A stretch of DNA of 60,000 bases from Adiantum capillus-veneris (taxonomy: Eukaryota > Streptophyta > Polypodiopsida > Polypodiales > Pteridaceae): NCBI GenBank assembly GCA_014529385.2, contig CM043960.1, positions 31,485,396-31,545,395 on the forward strand. Direction: 5' to 3'. Of this stretch, positions 1 through 11,851 are shown piece after piece (positions within the stretch are counted from its first letter, which is position 1; the number at the start of each line of letters is the position of its first letter). The translations under genes were made by a program, and so were the position numbers. A model generated the notes under the pieces. The model was not told the DNA's origin and ran no database searches. It worked only from the letters and a program-made list of their open reading frames with translations.

Positions 1-202
1 ATTGTGGATTGGCATAGAGGTGGTGGATATGAGCCGACACACAGGACGACGGAATGCTTTGATCAGAGGCATTCTAATGTGGACCATGCATGACTATCAC
101 GGGCTAACAGAATGCTCAGGTGATCTATTGACACTTCTCACTCAGACACTGTAAATCTTGTTTTTTCCCATAGTTGATCTATTATCATGTGTATACATGC
201 AG

Positions 203-2479
203 GGCTTCAAACAAGCGGATACAGAGCATGTGTCATATGTGGACCTAGAATGAATGCACGTAGGGCGTCCTCACTGAAGAAGCAAATCTACGAAGGTCAT
301 CAAGCGTATCTTCCAGAGAATCATGTGTTACGTGACGGCTTTTTGGGAAGAGAGCCACCAAGGATGTCTGCACAAGCATGGTTAGAGCAGAAGGAGATGT
401 GCGATGACGGATTGCCTCCAGGGATGAAGAGACTATCTCTATGGTACGAGTTACCATACTGGCCCCGACTCATGATCAATCACTTGCTCGATCCAATGCA
501 CATATTCAAGAATGTGGGTAATCTACTATGGGACCATCTGACCGGTAAGAAAGATACTTTGGGAGCCAGAGTTGACCTTAGAAATGTGGATCGTATGGAG
601 CAATATTGGCTGCAAACAGCGTCTGATGGATCGATAAAACTCTCTAAAGCACCATGGATTTTCACAGGAGCCCAAGAACGCAAAGTAAAAGAGACCATTC
701 GATCTTTGCGGACCCCCATTGGCATAATGCACTCGCTCCGAACGTGTTTTACTAAAGAAGGAAAGCTTACCGGTTTGAAGTCACACGATTGGCATAAAAT
801 GTGTCAGGTACGTTCATAGTGGACTTTAATATCATTGCATAAAATGTGGACTTTAATATCATTGCTGCACATACTTTACAGTTTATTTTACCGGTTGCCA
901 TTGAGGGATGTTTGTCTCTCGACATCCGTAACACAATCTACAAACTTGCAAAGCTGGTGCAATGGATCTCACAAAAGGAGATCAACGTAGACTCCATACC
1001 ATTCGCCAAACTAAATGCTGCGGAGCTTGTGTGCATGTTTGAGAAACATTTTCCTACTACCATGCTAACCATTCAGGTGCATCTTCTTGTTCACATAGTT
1101 GATGAGGTGGAAATAGCTGGCACAGTTCATTCCAGATGGATGTTCTTCTTAGAACGTTTCATGAAAACGCTTAAGGGATATGTGCGTCAAAAGGCACGTC
1201 CGGAGGGTAGCATGGCAGAAGGTTGGTTGGTATCAGAGTCCGTAGTGTACATTGGAGAGTGGCTAGACGGATTTGATAAAGCCCGAGACACGCTATGGCG
1301 AACCATAGATAATGAGCGCATATCTGGGATTGTCATGTGCAATCTCGGTGTTGAGAAGAAGATGACGGAAGATCTAGAGGCTAAAATCAACCGATTTTGC
1401 ATGCTTCACAATCCAGTGATGCAAAAGTGGATTTCACAATATGAGGATGCAAAGCAAGAGCGACAAAGGGCACGAATCAAGTGGAGACGGGGAAGACGAC
1501 CACCGATGCACTATCCGACGGTTCTGGAGAGCCTACCAACCTTCATGAGCTTAAGATGGTTGCACAACCAATTGAAAAGCGCACAACAATGCGGTGACGA
1601 AGTGACTGAGGAAGAGTGGGAGTACTCTCGGGGTTGCGCGACCAAGGTAAGTTTGCAATGTACGACATGCTAGTGACTTTATTTCTAAACGTTTGAACGG
1701 CCACTCATAATCTTTGTTCGTTGTAGTATAAGTCATACACAGCAGCATGGTGTAAAGGTTGACATTTTAGGGTGGAACGAATCGACAAAAAGCGTTTTAC
1801 TCAAGATTGTGGAATCATGGCAAAATTTGAACAGTCTAGTCGACGACGTTCCTCTGATGCAGATCCTGTGGTGGCGGAACTCACTTACTTCGGCACGCTG
1901 CAAGAGATTTTGAGGATCGATTACAGAGGATTTTTTGTCGACTTGTTCGATGTGCAATGGTTCAAGATAATCATGGAGGGTCGCAACGCTACTGTGCGTA
2001 GAGGAGAGTCTGGTTTTCTTGAGGTGGATTCTACTAAGAAATGGACTGACCTAAGAGACACTTTCGTACTACCAGAGCATTGTGAACAAGTAAGTATGTA
2101 AATAGTTAACATCCCCCTTTTACAAGTTATGTGCTTGAAAGCTCTCATGTAAGTTATGTGGCTCTGGCAGGTAATATTTCATCCTACAAAGTCTACATCA
2201 AACTGGTGGTACGTCATAGAGGTAGCCCCTCGTAGTGCAAGGACATATGAAGGCTACCATGTGCCAATCACAACGGCATCAATGGAGGAGATCAGAGAAG
2301 ATGCTCAATCAGAAGCCGCTGCGGTGGTGCCAGACGAGCATCAAGATGCTACTACTCTATATGGGGTGCATGCAGAGGAGCTACAAAATGAAACAGAGGA
2401 TATGTGTTTAAACGGAGAGCTCTATATAGATATAGGAACTTATGCTGAGTTATGCGAGGATGAGAGAGAGATCTCTTAA
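203..2479 (+). pseudogene. CACTA tnp2-type transposase (tnp2 + DUF4218 + DUF4216), partial
   Basis: This is the C-terminal two thirds of a CACTA transposase, which cuts and joins the element ends. Exons inferred from splice sites are 203-807, 882-1646, 1727-2089 and 2171-2479; each GT-AG join keeps a sensible frame. The first exon has the tnp2 signature with TSGYRACVICGP near its start and LDPMHIFKNVGNLLWDHLTG later. The second begins FILPVAIEGCLSLDIRN and matches DUF4218, including HSRWMFFLERFMKTLKGYVR. The third and fourth match DUF4216, with YFGTLQEILRIDYRGFFVDL and then NWWYVIEVAPR. An in-frame TGA at 1760-1762 breaks the third exon, unless its acceptor lies elsewhere. The 5' exons precede the window. 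Domain assignment is firm; exon ends are inferred. Confidence 0.85.
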
Positions 2480-2728
2480 AGCCACAAATATTGTATTTGA
2501 ACAATTTTGCTCCGTGTTGTAAAAGCTCTGGCTCTCTAAGTACCTTCCATGGCGCTCACATATTTTGATTGAAAATTCTGAGTTTTCGACTTGCCTCTTC
2601 TATCACTCAATTCATTGCGTCATTGTATTTATATGCGTCACTACGTCATTGTATTTAATGGTCTTTGCATCATTGTCTACTCTATTCATTCAATATTAAG
2701 TTTAAATATTCGTGTGTTTAATGCAGGT

Positions 2729-4042
2729 ATGGATGATGAGGAGTTTCTTTCTTCTTTGTCACCGCAGCAGAGACAGTGGTACGTGGAGTGTCATCGCTCT
2801 GGCGCATCATCACGCGTTCCTACTCCATCCGCATCTCCCTCTATTTCGGAGCATTCGGCGCGTTCCGAAGCTTCGGCGTCGACGAGACGAGCTTCACACT
2901 CGTCTAGACACCGGCGCTCTAGTGGTGGTGGTGGCGGTTGTTTTGGGGATTCCGCCACCGATGCCTCCACACCGCCTCGTGTTCGACGAGGCTCTTTACC
3001 CTCCCCTTCTTTGCCCCCCCCCACACCAGCCACAGCATCGCCATCTACGCCAGGTTTTGCATGGCTGACTGTTCCTAGCAGCTACACACCTCTACCTACT
3101 CCGCCAGGGGCCACCCCACTCGACACTCCTCGCTTCGGGGCCCAGACGCCGGTGGAGACACCTGACGTCCGTACCCCCATCGACACGCCGCTAGAGACCC
3201 CTGCCCGGACACCCAGATTCACGCGTCACCGGCCATAGGGCTTGCCTTACTCCATCGACTTCAGCGGAGGCATCATCATGGATGATGACGGCAAGAAGGT
3301 GATCTCGCGCATGCGTGGTCTTTGCTCTCAGCTGTTTAGACACTACATACTAAACAAATGGAGTGAAGTACCAAGTGATTTAAAAAAAAAACAGAGTCAT
3401 CAGCATACTTCATGATGAGTTTCCCGTCCCAACACGGGATTAGCGCTTCAATGAAGACCTGATGAAGATTCGAATGCGCGAATACTGCAAACACAAGCGT
3501 TCCGAAGTGCATAAAGCAATCAAGCATGGGTGGAACAGGCCAGATTGGCTGGCCAAAGAAGATTGGAAGAATGCGAAGAAAGCAGCGCGCGAGAATCCCG
3601 ACAAGTGGAAGCAACAAAAGGATGCAGCCAGAGCGCGAGTAGAGGCAGGGAGCTCGCACCACTTGGGGAGCGGTGGATGGGCATCATTTGAGGCCGATTT
3701 TGTAAGTGTTTTCGCATTGCTCTTTATGTTCGATAGTTTAGGGTTTATGAGTTTTTTAATTCTAACATAATGAATTCTTTGTATGTTTTGACAGTGGTCG
3801 ATGACAGGACGTGATCCCACACCGTACGAGCACGAGTACGCAGGCAGGAAGGGCTTAAACGCCCTGATGGACATTCTCAGTTCTCGCGGCGGCATGGTTA
3901 GTATTAGGGTTTACTCTTTTCTATTTTTTGTATTGTTTTATAAATGTCGTTATATGTTTATACTTACTGAAAGCTGTCTTATTGTCTTTTTTTGCAGAAT
4001 CCAACAGATACGCCGCTTGGACGCGATGAGACGTCTGACTAG
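2729..4042 (+). pseudogene. TNPA-like second gene of CACTA copy 1 (Ptta/En/Spm family)
   Basis: TNPA-type proteins bind the sub-terminal repeats and assist transposition. The start is the ATG at 2729, just after a likely 5'-UTR splice acceptor (TTTAATGCAG), giving MDDEEFLSSLSPQQRQWYVE. Exons are 2729-3701, 3795-3896 and 3998-4042. The N-terminal half is rich in Ser, Thr and Pro (repeated TP motifs). The C-terminal half has the Trp-rich family core (WSEVPSDLKN..., NRPDWLAKEDWKNAKKAARE). Compared with copy 2 at 10271-11579, this copy has a GAG-to-TAG stop at 3235-3237 and an extra base in the A-run near 3385, while exon 2 is intact. Copy 2 has the reverse pattern. Confidence 0.8.
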
Positions 4043-4410
4043 ACGACGTCAGTTTAGCCGTAGCTAGATAGCATTAGTTTAGGGTTTCTCATAGCTTATG
4101 TATCATGAGATGGATTTTATACGTCTTTTTGAACCATGTATATTATTACATTTGTCACCGCTGTTCATTTTGCCAATCAATTCTTTATGCCTATGATGTT
4201 GTACAATTGTCATTATTACATTTGCCAATCAATTCATTTTGCCTATGATGTGTACAATTGTCAATTTTATGCTTGTCAATTTTGCAAACAATGCGTCTTG
4301 TGGGTGACTATTTTGGGTCTATTATCTACCCTTGCACTTTTTTTAAAAAGTGAATCAAGTACAATATGGTTGATGGGTGGCAGGGCATTCAATGCCCTGT
4401 CACCAAAAAG

Positions 4411-4663
4411 TTTTTCTCTCGGGCGTCGCTATAACCGTCGCTATTTATGGCTCTGTAGCGTCGCTATGAGTGTTGCTATAGACTTCTGTACATGTGTAAA
4501 CGTCGCTATAACCGTCGCTATGACCGTCGCTATGAGCGTCTCTATATAGCGACGCAAATAGCGACGCTCTCGTAGCGACGCTATTAGCGACGCCGGGGGT
4601 TATAAAAACCCAGTGTATTTCCGTCGCTAACAGCGTCACAAGAGCACACAACCTCTTGTAGTG
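4411..4663 (+). repeat. CACTA copy 1 sub-terminal repeats and 3' terminal inverted repeat
   Basis: About a dozen copies of a roughly 10-bp motif (GCGTCGCTAT or its complement ATAGCGACGC) crowd these 250 bp, first in one orientation and then the other. In En/Spm elements such arrays are the binding sites of the TNPA protein. The block ends with TCTTGTAGTG. The same array, inverted, lies at 9697-9950. Confidence 0.88.
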
Positions 4664-4756
4664 CCTAGCATCTCAAGCATGTCAAGCACCTCAAGCATCT
4701 CAATCATTAAGAACCTCAATCATCAAGCACCTCAAGCACCTTAGTCATCAAGCATG
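4664..4756. repeat. Short minisatellite (CTCAAGCAY)n
   Basis: Imperfect 9-bp units of the type CTCAAGCAC, CTCAAGCAT or GTCAAGCAC lie directly against the CACTA terminus. It is a simple tandem repeat with no coding sense. Confidence 0.7.
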
Positions 4757-7700
4757 ACAGGTAGGACAAGCACCTCGAGCTGGGTCGGGTTCCCGCGCCT
4801 CAAGCTCAGCTCTAGCTTACCTAAGGTCAAATGACTTTTTTACACATTATTGCAGGTCTTCAATAAGCTACCCCTAAGCTCTTATGCTCCATTTGTTAGC
4901 CTTGCTCTTCGATAGACTATCTCTCATTTGGTCCCCTTTACCATTGGCCCCGTGTTGAGATAGATCTATAAGCACATGTCTATATCTTAACACTTGTTCC
5001 CGTTTATTCTCTCACATTAAGTGATCCATTTAATATGAGAAAATCATTTGGGTTGGTTAGATATTAGATATTAGATTTTATGACAAACATTGTCTAAACT
5101 AGATACAATTCCAATCCGCTTTCAAGGAAAATTCTACACTCTAATTCATTTTGATTCATATTCTCATATAGAAAACACTCTCCTCCTCATTAAGTTAAGT
5201 TTATATTCTACATCTTGTGTATCTATTCTAGTTCTTGTGATATGTGCCAAAGGAACTATATATATTTTCATTCACAACATTGGACATTTCAAATGGACAA
5301 GCATGTCTCCACCTTGACAAAACAACAAGGTTAATAATTTGCATCCAATCCTCCATGCCTTTGTGTCTGCTTGGACAACACGTAAAGACTACGGGGTAGG
5401 GGCACAACTTTTGTTCCTTATAATTTTTTGAGAGACCATAGTGCCTCTAGATATACCATAGTGTCGATTCCGTACCATATATTGGTACGGAACTTTTGTA
5501 CGATGCACACTATATGTTTACCATTTGCACTTTTTGCCTCAGTGAGTGAAAAATGGTTAACTATTTACATTGTTTCCATGTAGCTTAACACCAACAACGT
5601 CCTCTATCACGTGAGTAGTGCACTTGATTTCTAGATTTTGTCAATGATTTTTGTTTTTTGAATGGCAAATGAGAACAATTTCTCAATTTTGCAAATGTTG
5701 ACTGAGCAATCAAGGCATTATGCATACACAATATCTAATACACACGAGTTATATACTATTCAATTTCATGTCTTTTAATTTTTTTTCATTTTAATGTGCT
5801 CTATTTCATGTCAACTAGATCATGTTAAACATAACCTCTATAGCATGACCTACCAAGCAAGACTAGTTAACATACATGATACTCAGAATCATAATTAGCT
5901 AAGCATTTGTCATGTTCTCTCTTACAATAGCTTATGCTTAATTTACTCCTAATTATCTTGGTAACATACATACTTATATTAACTCATAACTAGCTTGTGC
6001 TTGTGGAGATAATGAAACAAAAGGTGCAATAAACCTGTTGTAGAATTTTGTATCATCCTTGACCTACCCAACGAGCTTACCTATTAATGTCGGTATGTGT
6101 GCTTTGCTCTTACCAGGTTTCATGTCATCGCATCTCTTATGCATGGTAGAGTACCTTGGAACCTTCACTAATTATCTACCTAGGAGATTCTCTCCACATC
6201 TTAGAAAATTGGATTTTCTTTGACCTTAATGACAACATGCTTGCGGCATGATCCCGTCCATCATCGCCTCTTGTGATATGAGAAGTGTGATTGGTGTAAG
6301 AGGTAATGAGATTTTTATCAATAATATGCAAGGATTACCTCTATGACATGGACACAAAACAAATGTTCTCATGTGTGAAGACGTGTTAGTGGAATCTACA
6401 ACACTAGAAGACCACCTTGTATGTGAAGTTGGCCATTTGAAACGTGTGCAGACAGGGGGGATGCCAAGAAAAACATTTGGGAGACAACATCATATATGCA
6501 TGTGGCTATATGCGATTTGCATGTCATTTGCAGGCTTTTGTGATTGAAAGGAAGGGGTTGTGTATGTGTCTTAAATTGTCACACATATGATTACTAATAC
6601 AATAGATTTGAAAAGAGATCAACAGGTATGGGTAAAAGGTGTTATAATGGTTGACAATGAGATTAGATTTTCCATCAAAGATGTGAACCAAAAGATAGGG
6701 CAAGATATTCTATCGATGAAAAGAAGCTATTTGGATGAGGAACATGCTCCCTTAGTATGAATGAGCCTTCAACAAGTTGCAAACACTTTCTGGGATTAAC
6801 ATCAAAGAGGAGGATGAAGTGGCTCTTCTAGGCGACCATTGAAGAGAATGAGTTTAGCTTAGAGATGGAAAGCTAAGCAGCTAATAACATCTAGGGTCTT
6901 GGATGTGAGGGATTACCCAATTATGGTGTTGATGGATTTGGATTCTTGTGTCAAGACGAAGATGTGAAAGAGAAGCTTGAAATTGAGCTCAAAGAGGATG
7001 AACCAACCTTCTAAGGAGGGAAACAAGGTACTCCATTGATGTGTCACCTGTGAAAATCATAAGAAATCGAGATGGTTCATTTTAGAGAGGTGCATCAACA
7101 AAATTTTCTTTAGACAAAGAGAGGAAAGTTTTGCAAGAATAATAGCAAAGGATTATCCTTGATTCCATCCTAAAGGATTTGAATCATTCTTAGAAAGATC
7201 CCTTGTGAGAAACATAAGAGTGGCATCTCGCTCAAGAACTTCATGGTGTAGAACTCTCTACGTATGATATGCCGGAGTATATGGTAAGGTACCCACATTG
7301 GCAAGCGATTAAATTAGCTATCGGTACAGGAGCAAAAAAACAAAGTCTTCCATTTGCAAATTGAGAAATGAGCTAGTTACGTTAGGGCTGTCCACATGAA
7401 TGAGGACAAAACGACAACATGAGAATCCACAAATCGATGAGATAAAACTATGTGTCAACAAGTCGTACAAATTTGTCACCTACATCCAGGTCTCATGTCT
7501 GCGTTTGCTTGGACCGCACAACTGGACTACAAGGCAGGGCATGGCTTTTGTTCCTCATAATTTCTAGGGAGACACAATGCTGACTCTTCTCCGTACTTTT
7601 GTATAGCACTTTTGGACAATACTTCTGTATACTATAGTTTGTGTCATTTTTTCATTGCATGACAATATTTTTAGCTACTCATGTAGTTTGGCAAAATAAC

Positions 7701-7956
7701 ATTCTCTTCTTTGCACACTTAGTGATCAAGTCAGTAGCCCAAGTTAAGATTTGCATTTCTCTAGAGTACAATCTATTATAGGAAAACGAACTGTTTTTAG
7801 TTCCAACAACACATGAATACTAAACCTCTCCAACAAGTCAATACTTAACCATATCAACGAATACCTTTGGCAAGGCCAACCAAGCAAGACTAGTTATAGA
7901 GAATTCCCAAGGAGACCTTAAAGATTTATATGACGTCTTGAACCAATAGATAGTGC

Positions 7957-7995
<39 letters not shown>

Positions 7996-8015
7996 AAGAA
8001 GAAGAAGAAGAGATT
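4757..8015. other. Old non-coding DNA with a degenerate long direct repeat
   Basis: No gene can be supported here. Two stretches, about 5343-5720 and 7484-7720, resemble each other in the same orientation: both run CATCC...TCTGC...TTTGTTCC...TAATTT, with AGAGACCATAGTGC or GGAGACACAATGC, then a CATGTAG block. The roughly 1.8 kb between them reads weakly as broken coding sequence. This could be a very old non-autonomous LTR element. A (GA)n run at about 7959-7991 followed by GAA triplets closes the stretch. Confidence 0.35.
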
Positions 8016-8021
8016 TTTAAC

Positions 8022-8135
8022 ATCGTAGGAAACTATCCCAAGAGACCTTAAAGATCTATCCGACGAGGAGAGTTGAACTCAAAACCTGCTATTCAAGAGG
8101 GAAATGACATAACCAATCTACCACACTTGGGTGAT
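8022..8135 (-). mobile_element. tRNA-derived SINE-like sequence
   Basis: On the minus strand there is a plausible RNA polymerase III promoter: box A TGGTAGATTGG (plus 8113-8123) and box B GAGTTCAACTC (8070-8080), about 32 bp apart, as in tRNAs and tRNA-derived SINEs. The 3' part runs into CTT and CT repeats. A second copy of the box B and 3' part lies at 8202-8290, also ending in a CT/GA run, and a shorter 3' piece at about 7898-7930. Repeated copies with simple-sequence tails favour SINEs over a tRNA gene; no full cloverleaf was seen. Confidence 0.5.
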
Positions 8136-8284
8136 AAAAATGTTATACCATTTTCCTCTTCTTATTAGCGCACACACCCACCCACACACCCGAGAAGAAG
8201 AGATTTTTAACGTCATAGGAAACTATCCCAAAAGACCTTAAAGATCTATTGAACAAGGAGAGTTGAACTCAAGACCTGTTATTC

Positions 8285-8330
<46 letters not shown>

Positions 8331-8445
8331 TTAAATTATGTACGTCATTAGCATAACATTTGAAAGTGGGCAGTGCTTATACTTAACGTATAGAATCAAT
8401 TCAACGTTTATGTGAAACTAGCTGCTGTCATCAGGAACGAGGATG

Positions 8446-8961
8446 TTAGACGCGCAGGTAAGGGGTTCTCGGAGGAGGAGAATGGGGTTGTTTGGGGGCT
8501 GGCTGGTAGTGGGAGTGGTGGGGTGGTGGATGGGAGTGTGGCGTGTAATGAGGCGTGGCGGGGGGGCGCCATGAACGGGTGGGCGGGGGAGTGGTGAGGA
8601 GAGGAGGCGGCGGAGAGTAAGAGAGGTGGGAAGGGGGGCTGTAGACTTGAGGAGGGGAGAAGACTGGGGCAGAAGGGGGCTTGTGGTAGGGCGGGGACTT
8701 GGGCGGCGAGTAGACGACAGCGGGTGGAGGAGGCTGGTAGTGGGGCGGGGACATGGGCGGGCTCTTATGAGTAGAGTGACCTGCATGGGGGGAAGCGGGT
8801 GGAGGAGACTTCATATGCGGCTGGGAAGGTGGTGGCGTATAGTAGCCAGGGGGCTTGTAGGGCTTCTGCCCACCACCACCACCACCACCATAGCTGTTGC
8901 TGCTGCGGGCCAGCGCACAGGAGAGCAGGGAGGCCAGCACAAGCACAAACTGACGTCCCAT
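8446..8961 (-). CDS. Extensin-like / hydroxyproline-rich cell wall protein
   Basis: This encodes a secreted, proline-rich structural protein of the plant cell wall, 171 aa from the chosen ATG. The start at 8961 is chosen because it opens a classic signal peptide (MGRQFVLVLASLLSCALA) and lies 60-70 bp below a TATA box. Residues about 18-30 contain a Gly run (SYGGGGGGGQ). The rest is PPP, KSPP and YSPP repeats with one SPPPP (YSPPPPLL), and the tail is rich in His and Pro. Ser-Pro-Pro repeats are normally hydroxylated and glycosylated, and Tyr near them can crosslink. The reading frame continues upstream of the ATG but is 5'-UTR and promoter. It is the only ordinary host gene recognised, and it sits between two inward-facing CACTA 3' ends. 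Confidence 0.8.
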   Translation of the reverse strand: MGRQFVLVLASLLSCALARSSNSYGGGGGGGQKPYKPPGYYTPPPSQPHMKSPPPASPHAGHSTHKSPPMSPPHYQPPPPAVVYSPPKSPPYHKPPSAPVFSPPQVYSPPSHLSYSPPPPLLTTPPPTRSWRPPATPHYTPHSHPPPHHSHYQPAPKQPHSPPPRTPYLRV

Positions 8962-9020
8962 ATTGACTTCTCCTGGGTGAAGGAATGCTAGGCTGAGACT
9001 GACGATGGCTTCTCGCCTTC

Positions 9021-9031
9021 CCTTTATATAG
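9021..9031 (-). promoter_or_regulatory. TATA box of the extensin-like gene
   Basis: Minus-strand CTATATAAAGG lies about 60-70 bp upstream of the ATG at 8961. This is the right distance for a plant core promoter with a short 5'-UTR. Confidence 0.7.
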
Positions 9032-9254
9032 TTGCCGAGTTTATCAATGTCACGTTCTGGACATTGCTTCTTCACAGTCCTCACATCACACACTTTCACG
9101 TTGACTAGCTGACTGCATGCAAGCGTTGCGCGCCACCGCTAGTGCGAGACAGAAGTGTTTCTCTGATTTTTTTCAGACCAAACGCTTTCCCAAAGAAAGT
9201 CCACAAACGTACCAAACCGACGCGGCAATTAGGCATCAAGTTCCACAACACACA

Positions 9255-9256
<2 letters not shown>

Positions 9257-9289
<33 letters not shown>
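9257..9289. repeat. (CT)n microsatellite
   Basis: An uninterrupted CT run follows a short CA run, about 230 bp upstream of the TATA box of the extensin-like gene. It may simply be a slippage product; CT-rich tracts are common near plant promoters. Confidence 0.9.
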
Positions 9290-9291
<2 letters not shown>

Positions 9292-9696
9292 CCCTCATAT
9301 CCAAAGTTCTCAAACATATGAAGTCATCCCAACATAGAGCATGTGACATGTTTTAACTATATTACTTTAGATTAGGAGTCCCACTACAATGGTGAGAATT
9401 GCGCCTCTAATCTTTGTTAGTACTTGTGAGTAAAGAATTTTGGGTAGCTCTTCACAATCATGCGCGAGCAATATATACTATGCTAGAGAGGGTGTGCATT
9501 CAATGGTAGTTAGAACGCCAACAACTATCAAAGATGGAAAACACTTTCTCAAAAACATGCAAGCCTCTCAATGTGTTTCCAAATCATCCCATGTAGTGAT
9601 ACTGGCTGTCTTGGTGTAGGGAAATGTCTTTGACTGACCTTTCTCTGAAATGAGGGCGACCACCTACTGACTGGCGGAGCTTGGAAGCTAGTGGTG

Positions 9697-9950
9697 CACT
9701 ACAAGAGGTTGTGTGCTCTTGTGACGCTGTTAGCGACGGAAATACACTGGGTTTTTATAACCCTCGGCGTCGCTAAAACCGTCGCTACGAGCGTCGCTAC
9801 GAGAGCGTCGCTATAAGCGTCGCTATATAGCGATGCTTATAGCGACGCCTATAGCGACGCATATAGCGACGTTTACACAGAAAACTATAGCGACGCTCAT
9901 AGCGACGCTACAGAGCCATAAATAGGAACGTTTATAGCGACGCCCGAGAG
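9697..9950 (-). repeat. CACTA copy 2 terminal inverted repeat and sub-terminal repeats
   Basis: The terminus CACTACAAGA is followed by at least a dozen TAGCGACGC / GCGTCGCTA motifs in both orientations, mirroring 4411-4663. These are the presumed TNPA-like binding sites. GTG precedes the end; a target duplication cannot be confirmed because the other end is lost. Confidence 0.88.
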
Positions 9951-10270
9951 AATTTTTTTTTGGTGGCACTTGATTCACTTTTTAAAAAAAGTGCAAGGGT
10001 AGATAATAGACCCAAAATAGTCACCCACAAGACGCATTGTTTGCAAAATTGACAATTGTACACATCATAGGCAAAATGAATTGATTGGCAAATGTAATAA
10101 TGACAATTGTACAACATCATAGGCATAAAGAATTGATTGGCAAAAGGAACTGCGGTGACAAATGTAATAATATACATGGTTCAAAAAGACGTATAAAATC
10201 CGTCTCATGATACATAAGCTATGAGAAACCCTAAACTAATGCTATCTAGCTACGGCTAAACTGACGTCGT

Positions 10271-11579
10271 CTAGTCAGACATCTCATCGCATCCAAGCGG
10301 CGTATCTGTCGGATTCTGCAAAAAAAGACAATAAGACAGCTTTCAGTAAGTATAAACATATAACGACATTTATAAAACAATACAAAAAATAAAAAAGAGT
10401 AAACCCTAATACTAACCATGCCGCCGCGAGAACTGAGAATGTCCATCAGGCGTTTAAGCCCTTCCTGCCTGCGTACTCGCGCTCGTACGGTGTGGGATCA
10501 CGTCCTGTCATCGACCACTGTCAAAACATACAAAGATTTCATTATGTTAGAATTAAAAAACTCATAAACCCTAAACTATTGAACATAAAGAGCAATGTGA
10601 AAACACTTACAAAATCGGCCTCAAATGATGCCCATCCACCGCTCCCCAAGTGGTGCGAGCTCCCTGCCTCTACTCGCGCTCTGGCTGCATCCTTTTGTTG
10701 CTTCCACTTGTCGGGATTCTCGCGCGCTGCTTTCTTCGCATTCTTCCAATCTTCTTTGGCCAGCCAATCTGGCCTGTTCCACCCATTCTTGATTGCTTTT
10801 TGCACTTCGGAACGCTTGTGTTTGCAGTATTCGCGCATTCGAATCTTCATCAGGTCTTCATTGAAGCGCTGATCCCGTGTTGGAACGGGAAACTCATCAT
10901 GAAGTATGCTGATGACTCTGTTTTTTAAATCACTTGGTACTTCACTCCATTTGTTTAGTATGTAGTGTCTAAACAGCTGAGAGCAAAGACCACGCATGCG
11001 CGAGATCACCTTCTTGCCGTCATCATCCATGATGATGCCGCCGCTGATGTCGACGGAGTAAGGCAAGCCCTCTGGCCGGTGACGCGTGAACCCGGGTGTC
11101 CCGGCAGGGGTCTCTAGCGGCGTGTCGATGGGGGTACGGACGTTAGGTGTCTCCACCGGCGTCTGGGCCCCGAAGCGAGGAGTGTCGAGTGGGGTGGCTC
11201 CTGGCGGAGTAGGTAGAGGTGTATAGCTTCTAGGAACAGTCAGCCGTGCAAAACCTGGCGTAGATGGCGATGCTGTGGCTGGTGTGGGGGCGGGCAAAGA
11301 AGGGGAGGGTAAAGAGCCTCGTCGAACACGAGGCGGTGTGGAGGCATCGGTGGCGGAATCCCCACAACAACCGCCACCGCCACCGCCACCACTAGAGCGC
11401 CGGTGTCTAGACGAGTGTGAAGCTCGTCTCGTCGACGCCGAAGCTTCGGAGCGCGCCGAATGCTCCGAAAGAGAGGGAGATGCGGTAGGAACGCGCGATG
11501 ATGCGCCAGAGCGATGACGCTCCACGTACCACTGTCTCTGCTGCGGTGACAAAGAAGAAAGAAACTCCTCATCATCCAT
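10271..11579 (-). pseudogene. TNPA-like second gene of CACTA copy 2 (exon 1 intact, frameshift in exon 2)
   Basis: Exon 1 runs 11579-10611 with 323 open codons, from MDDEEFLSSLSPQQRQWY to the end of the Ptta/En/Spm core (GWASFEADF). Exons 2 and 3 are 10517-10417 and 10315-10271, with GT-AG introns matching copy 1. Exon 2 has lost one C where copy 1 reads CGCCCTG, so the end of the protein is out of frame. The N-terminal 200 residues are rich in Ser, Thr and Pro with repeated TP motifs; the Trp-rich core starts near residue 225. The protein would bind sub-terminal repeats. It is less damaged than copy 1. Confidence 0.8.
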
Positions 11580-11851
11580 ACCTGCATTAAACACACGAAT
11601 ATTTAAACTTAATATTGAATGAATAGAGTAGACAATGACGCAAAGACCATTAAATACAATGACGTAATGACGCATATAAATACAATAACACAATGAATTG
11701 TCTGATAGAAGAGGCAAGTCGAAAACTCAGAATTTTCAATCAAAAGATGTGAGCGCGAGTAGAAAAGAGCGTTATACACCATGGAAGGTACTTAGAGAGC
11801 CAGAGCTTTTACAACATGGAGCAAAATTGTTCAAATACAATATTTGTGGCT

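Larger units (their letters stand above)
1..4663 (+). mobile_element. CACTA (En/Spm-like) element, copy 1, cut off by the window start
   Basis: The element holds a tnp2-type transposase gene, then a second gene of the Ptta/En/Spm TNPA-like kind, then a sub-terminal region dense in GCGTCGCTAT-type repeats. It ends in CACAACCTCTTGTAGTG, the inverted form of the CACTACAAGAGGTTGTG that starts copy 2 at 9697. CACTA termini and this two-gene order are diagnostic of the superfamily. The 5' end lies outside the window. The 3-bp target duplication cannot be verified; CCT follows the right end. Both genes carry damage, so this copy is probably not autonomous. Confidence 0.9.

Noticed and set aside
8412-8991. 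Plus-strand Gly/Arg-rich frames opposite the extensin-like gene
   Set aside because: Mirror frames of proline codons; the minus frame has a signal peptide and TATA box, the plus frames do not.
4664-9696. Composite transposon bounded by the two CACTA copies
   Set aside because: Both inner ends are 3' ends of the family; a mobile unit would need one 5' and one 3' end, and no shared target duplication was seen.
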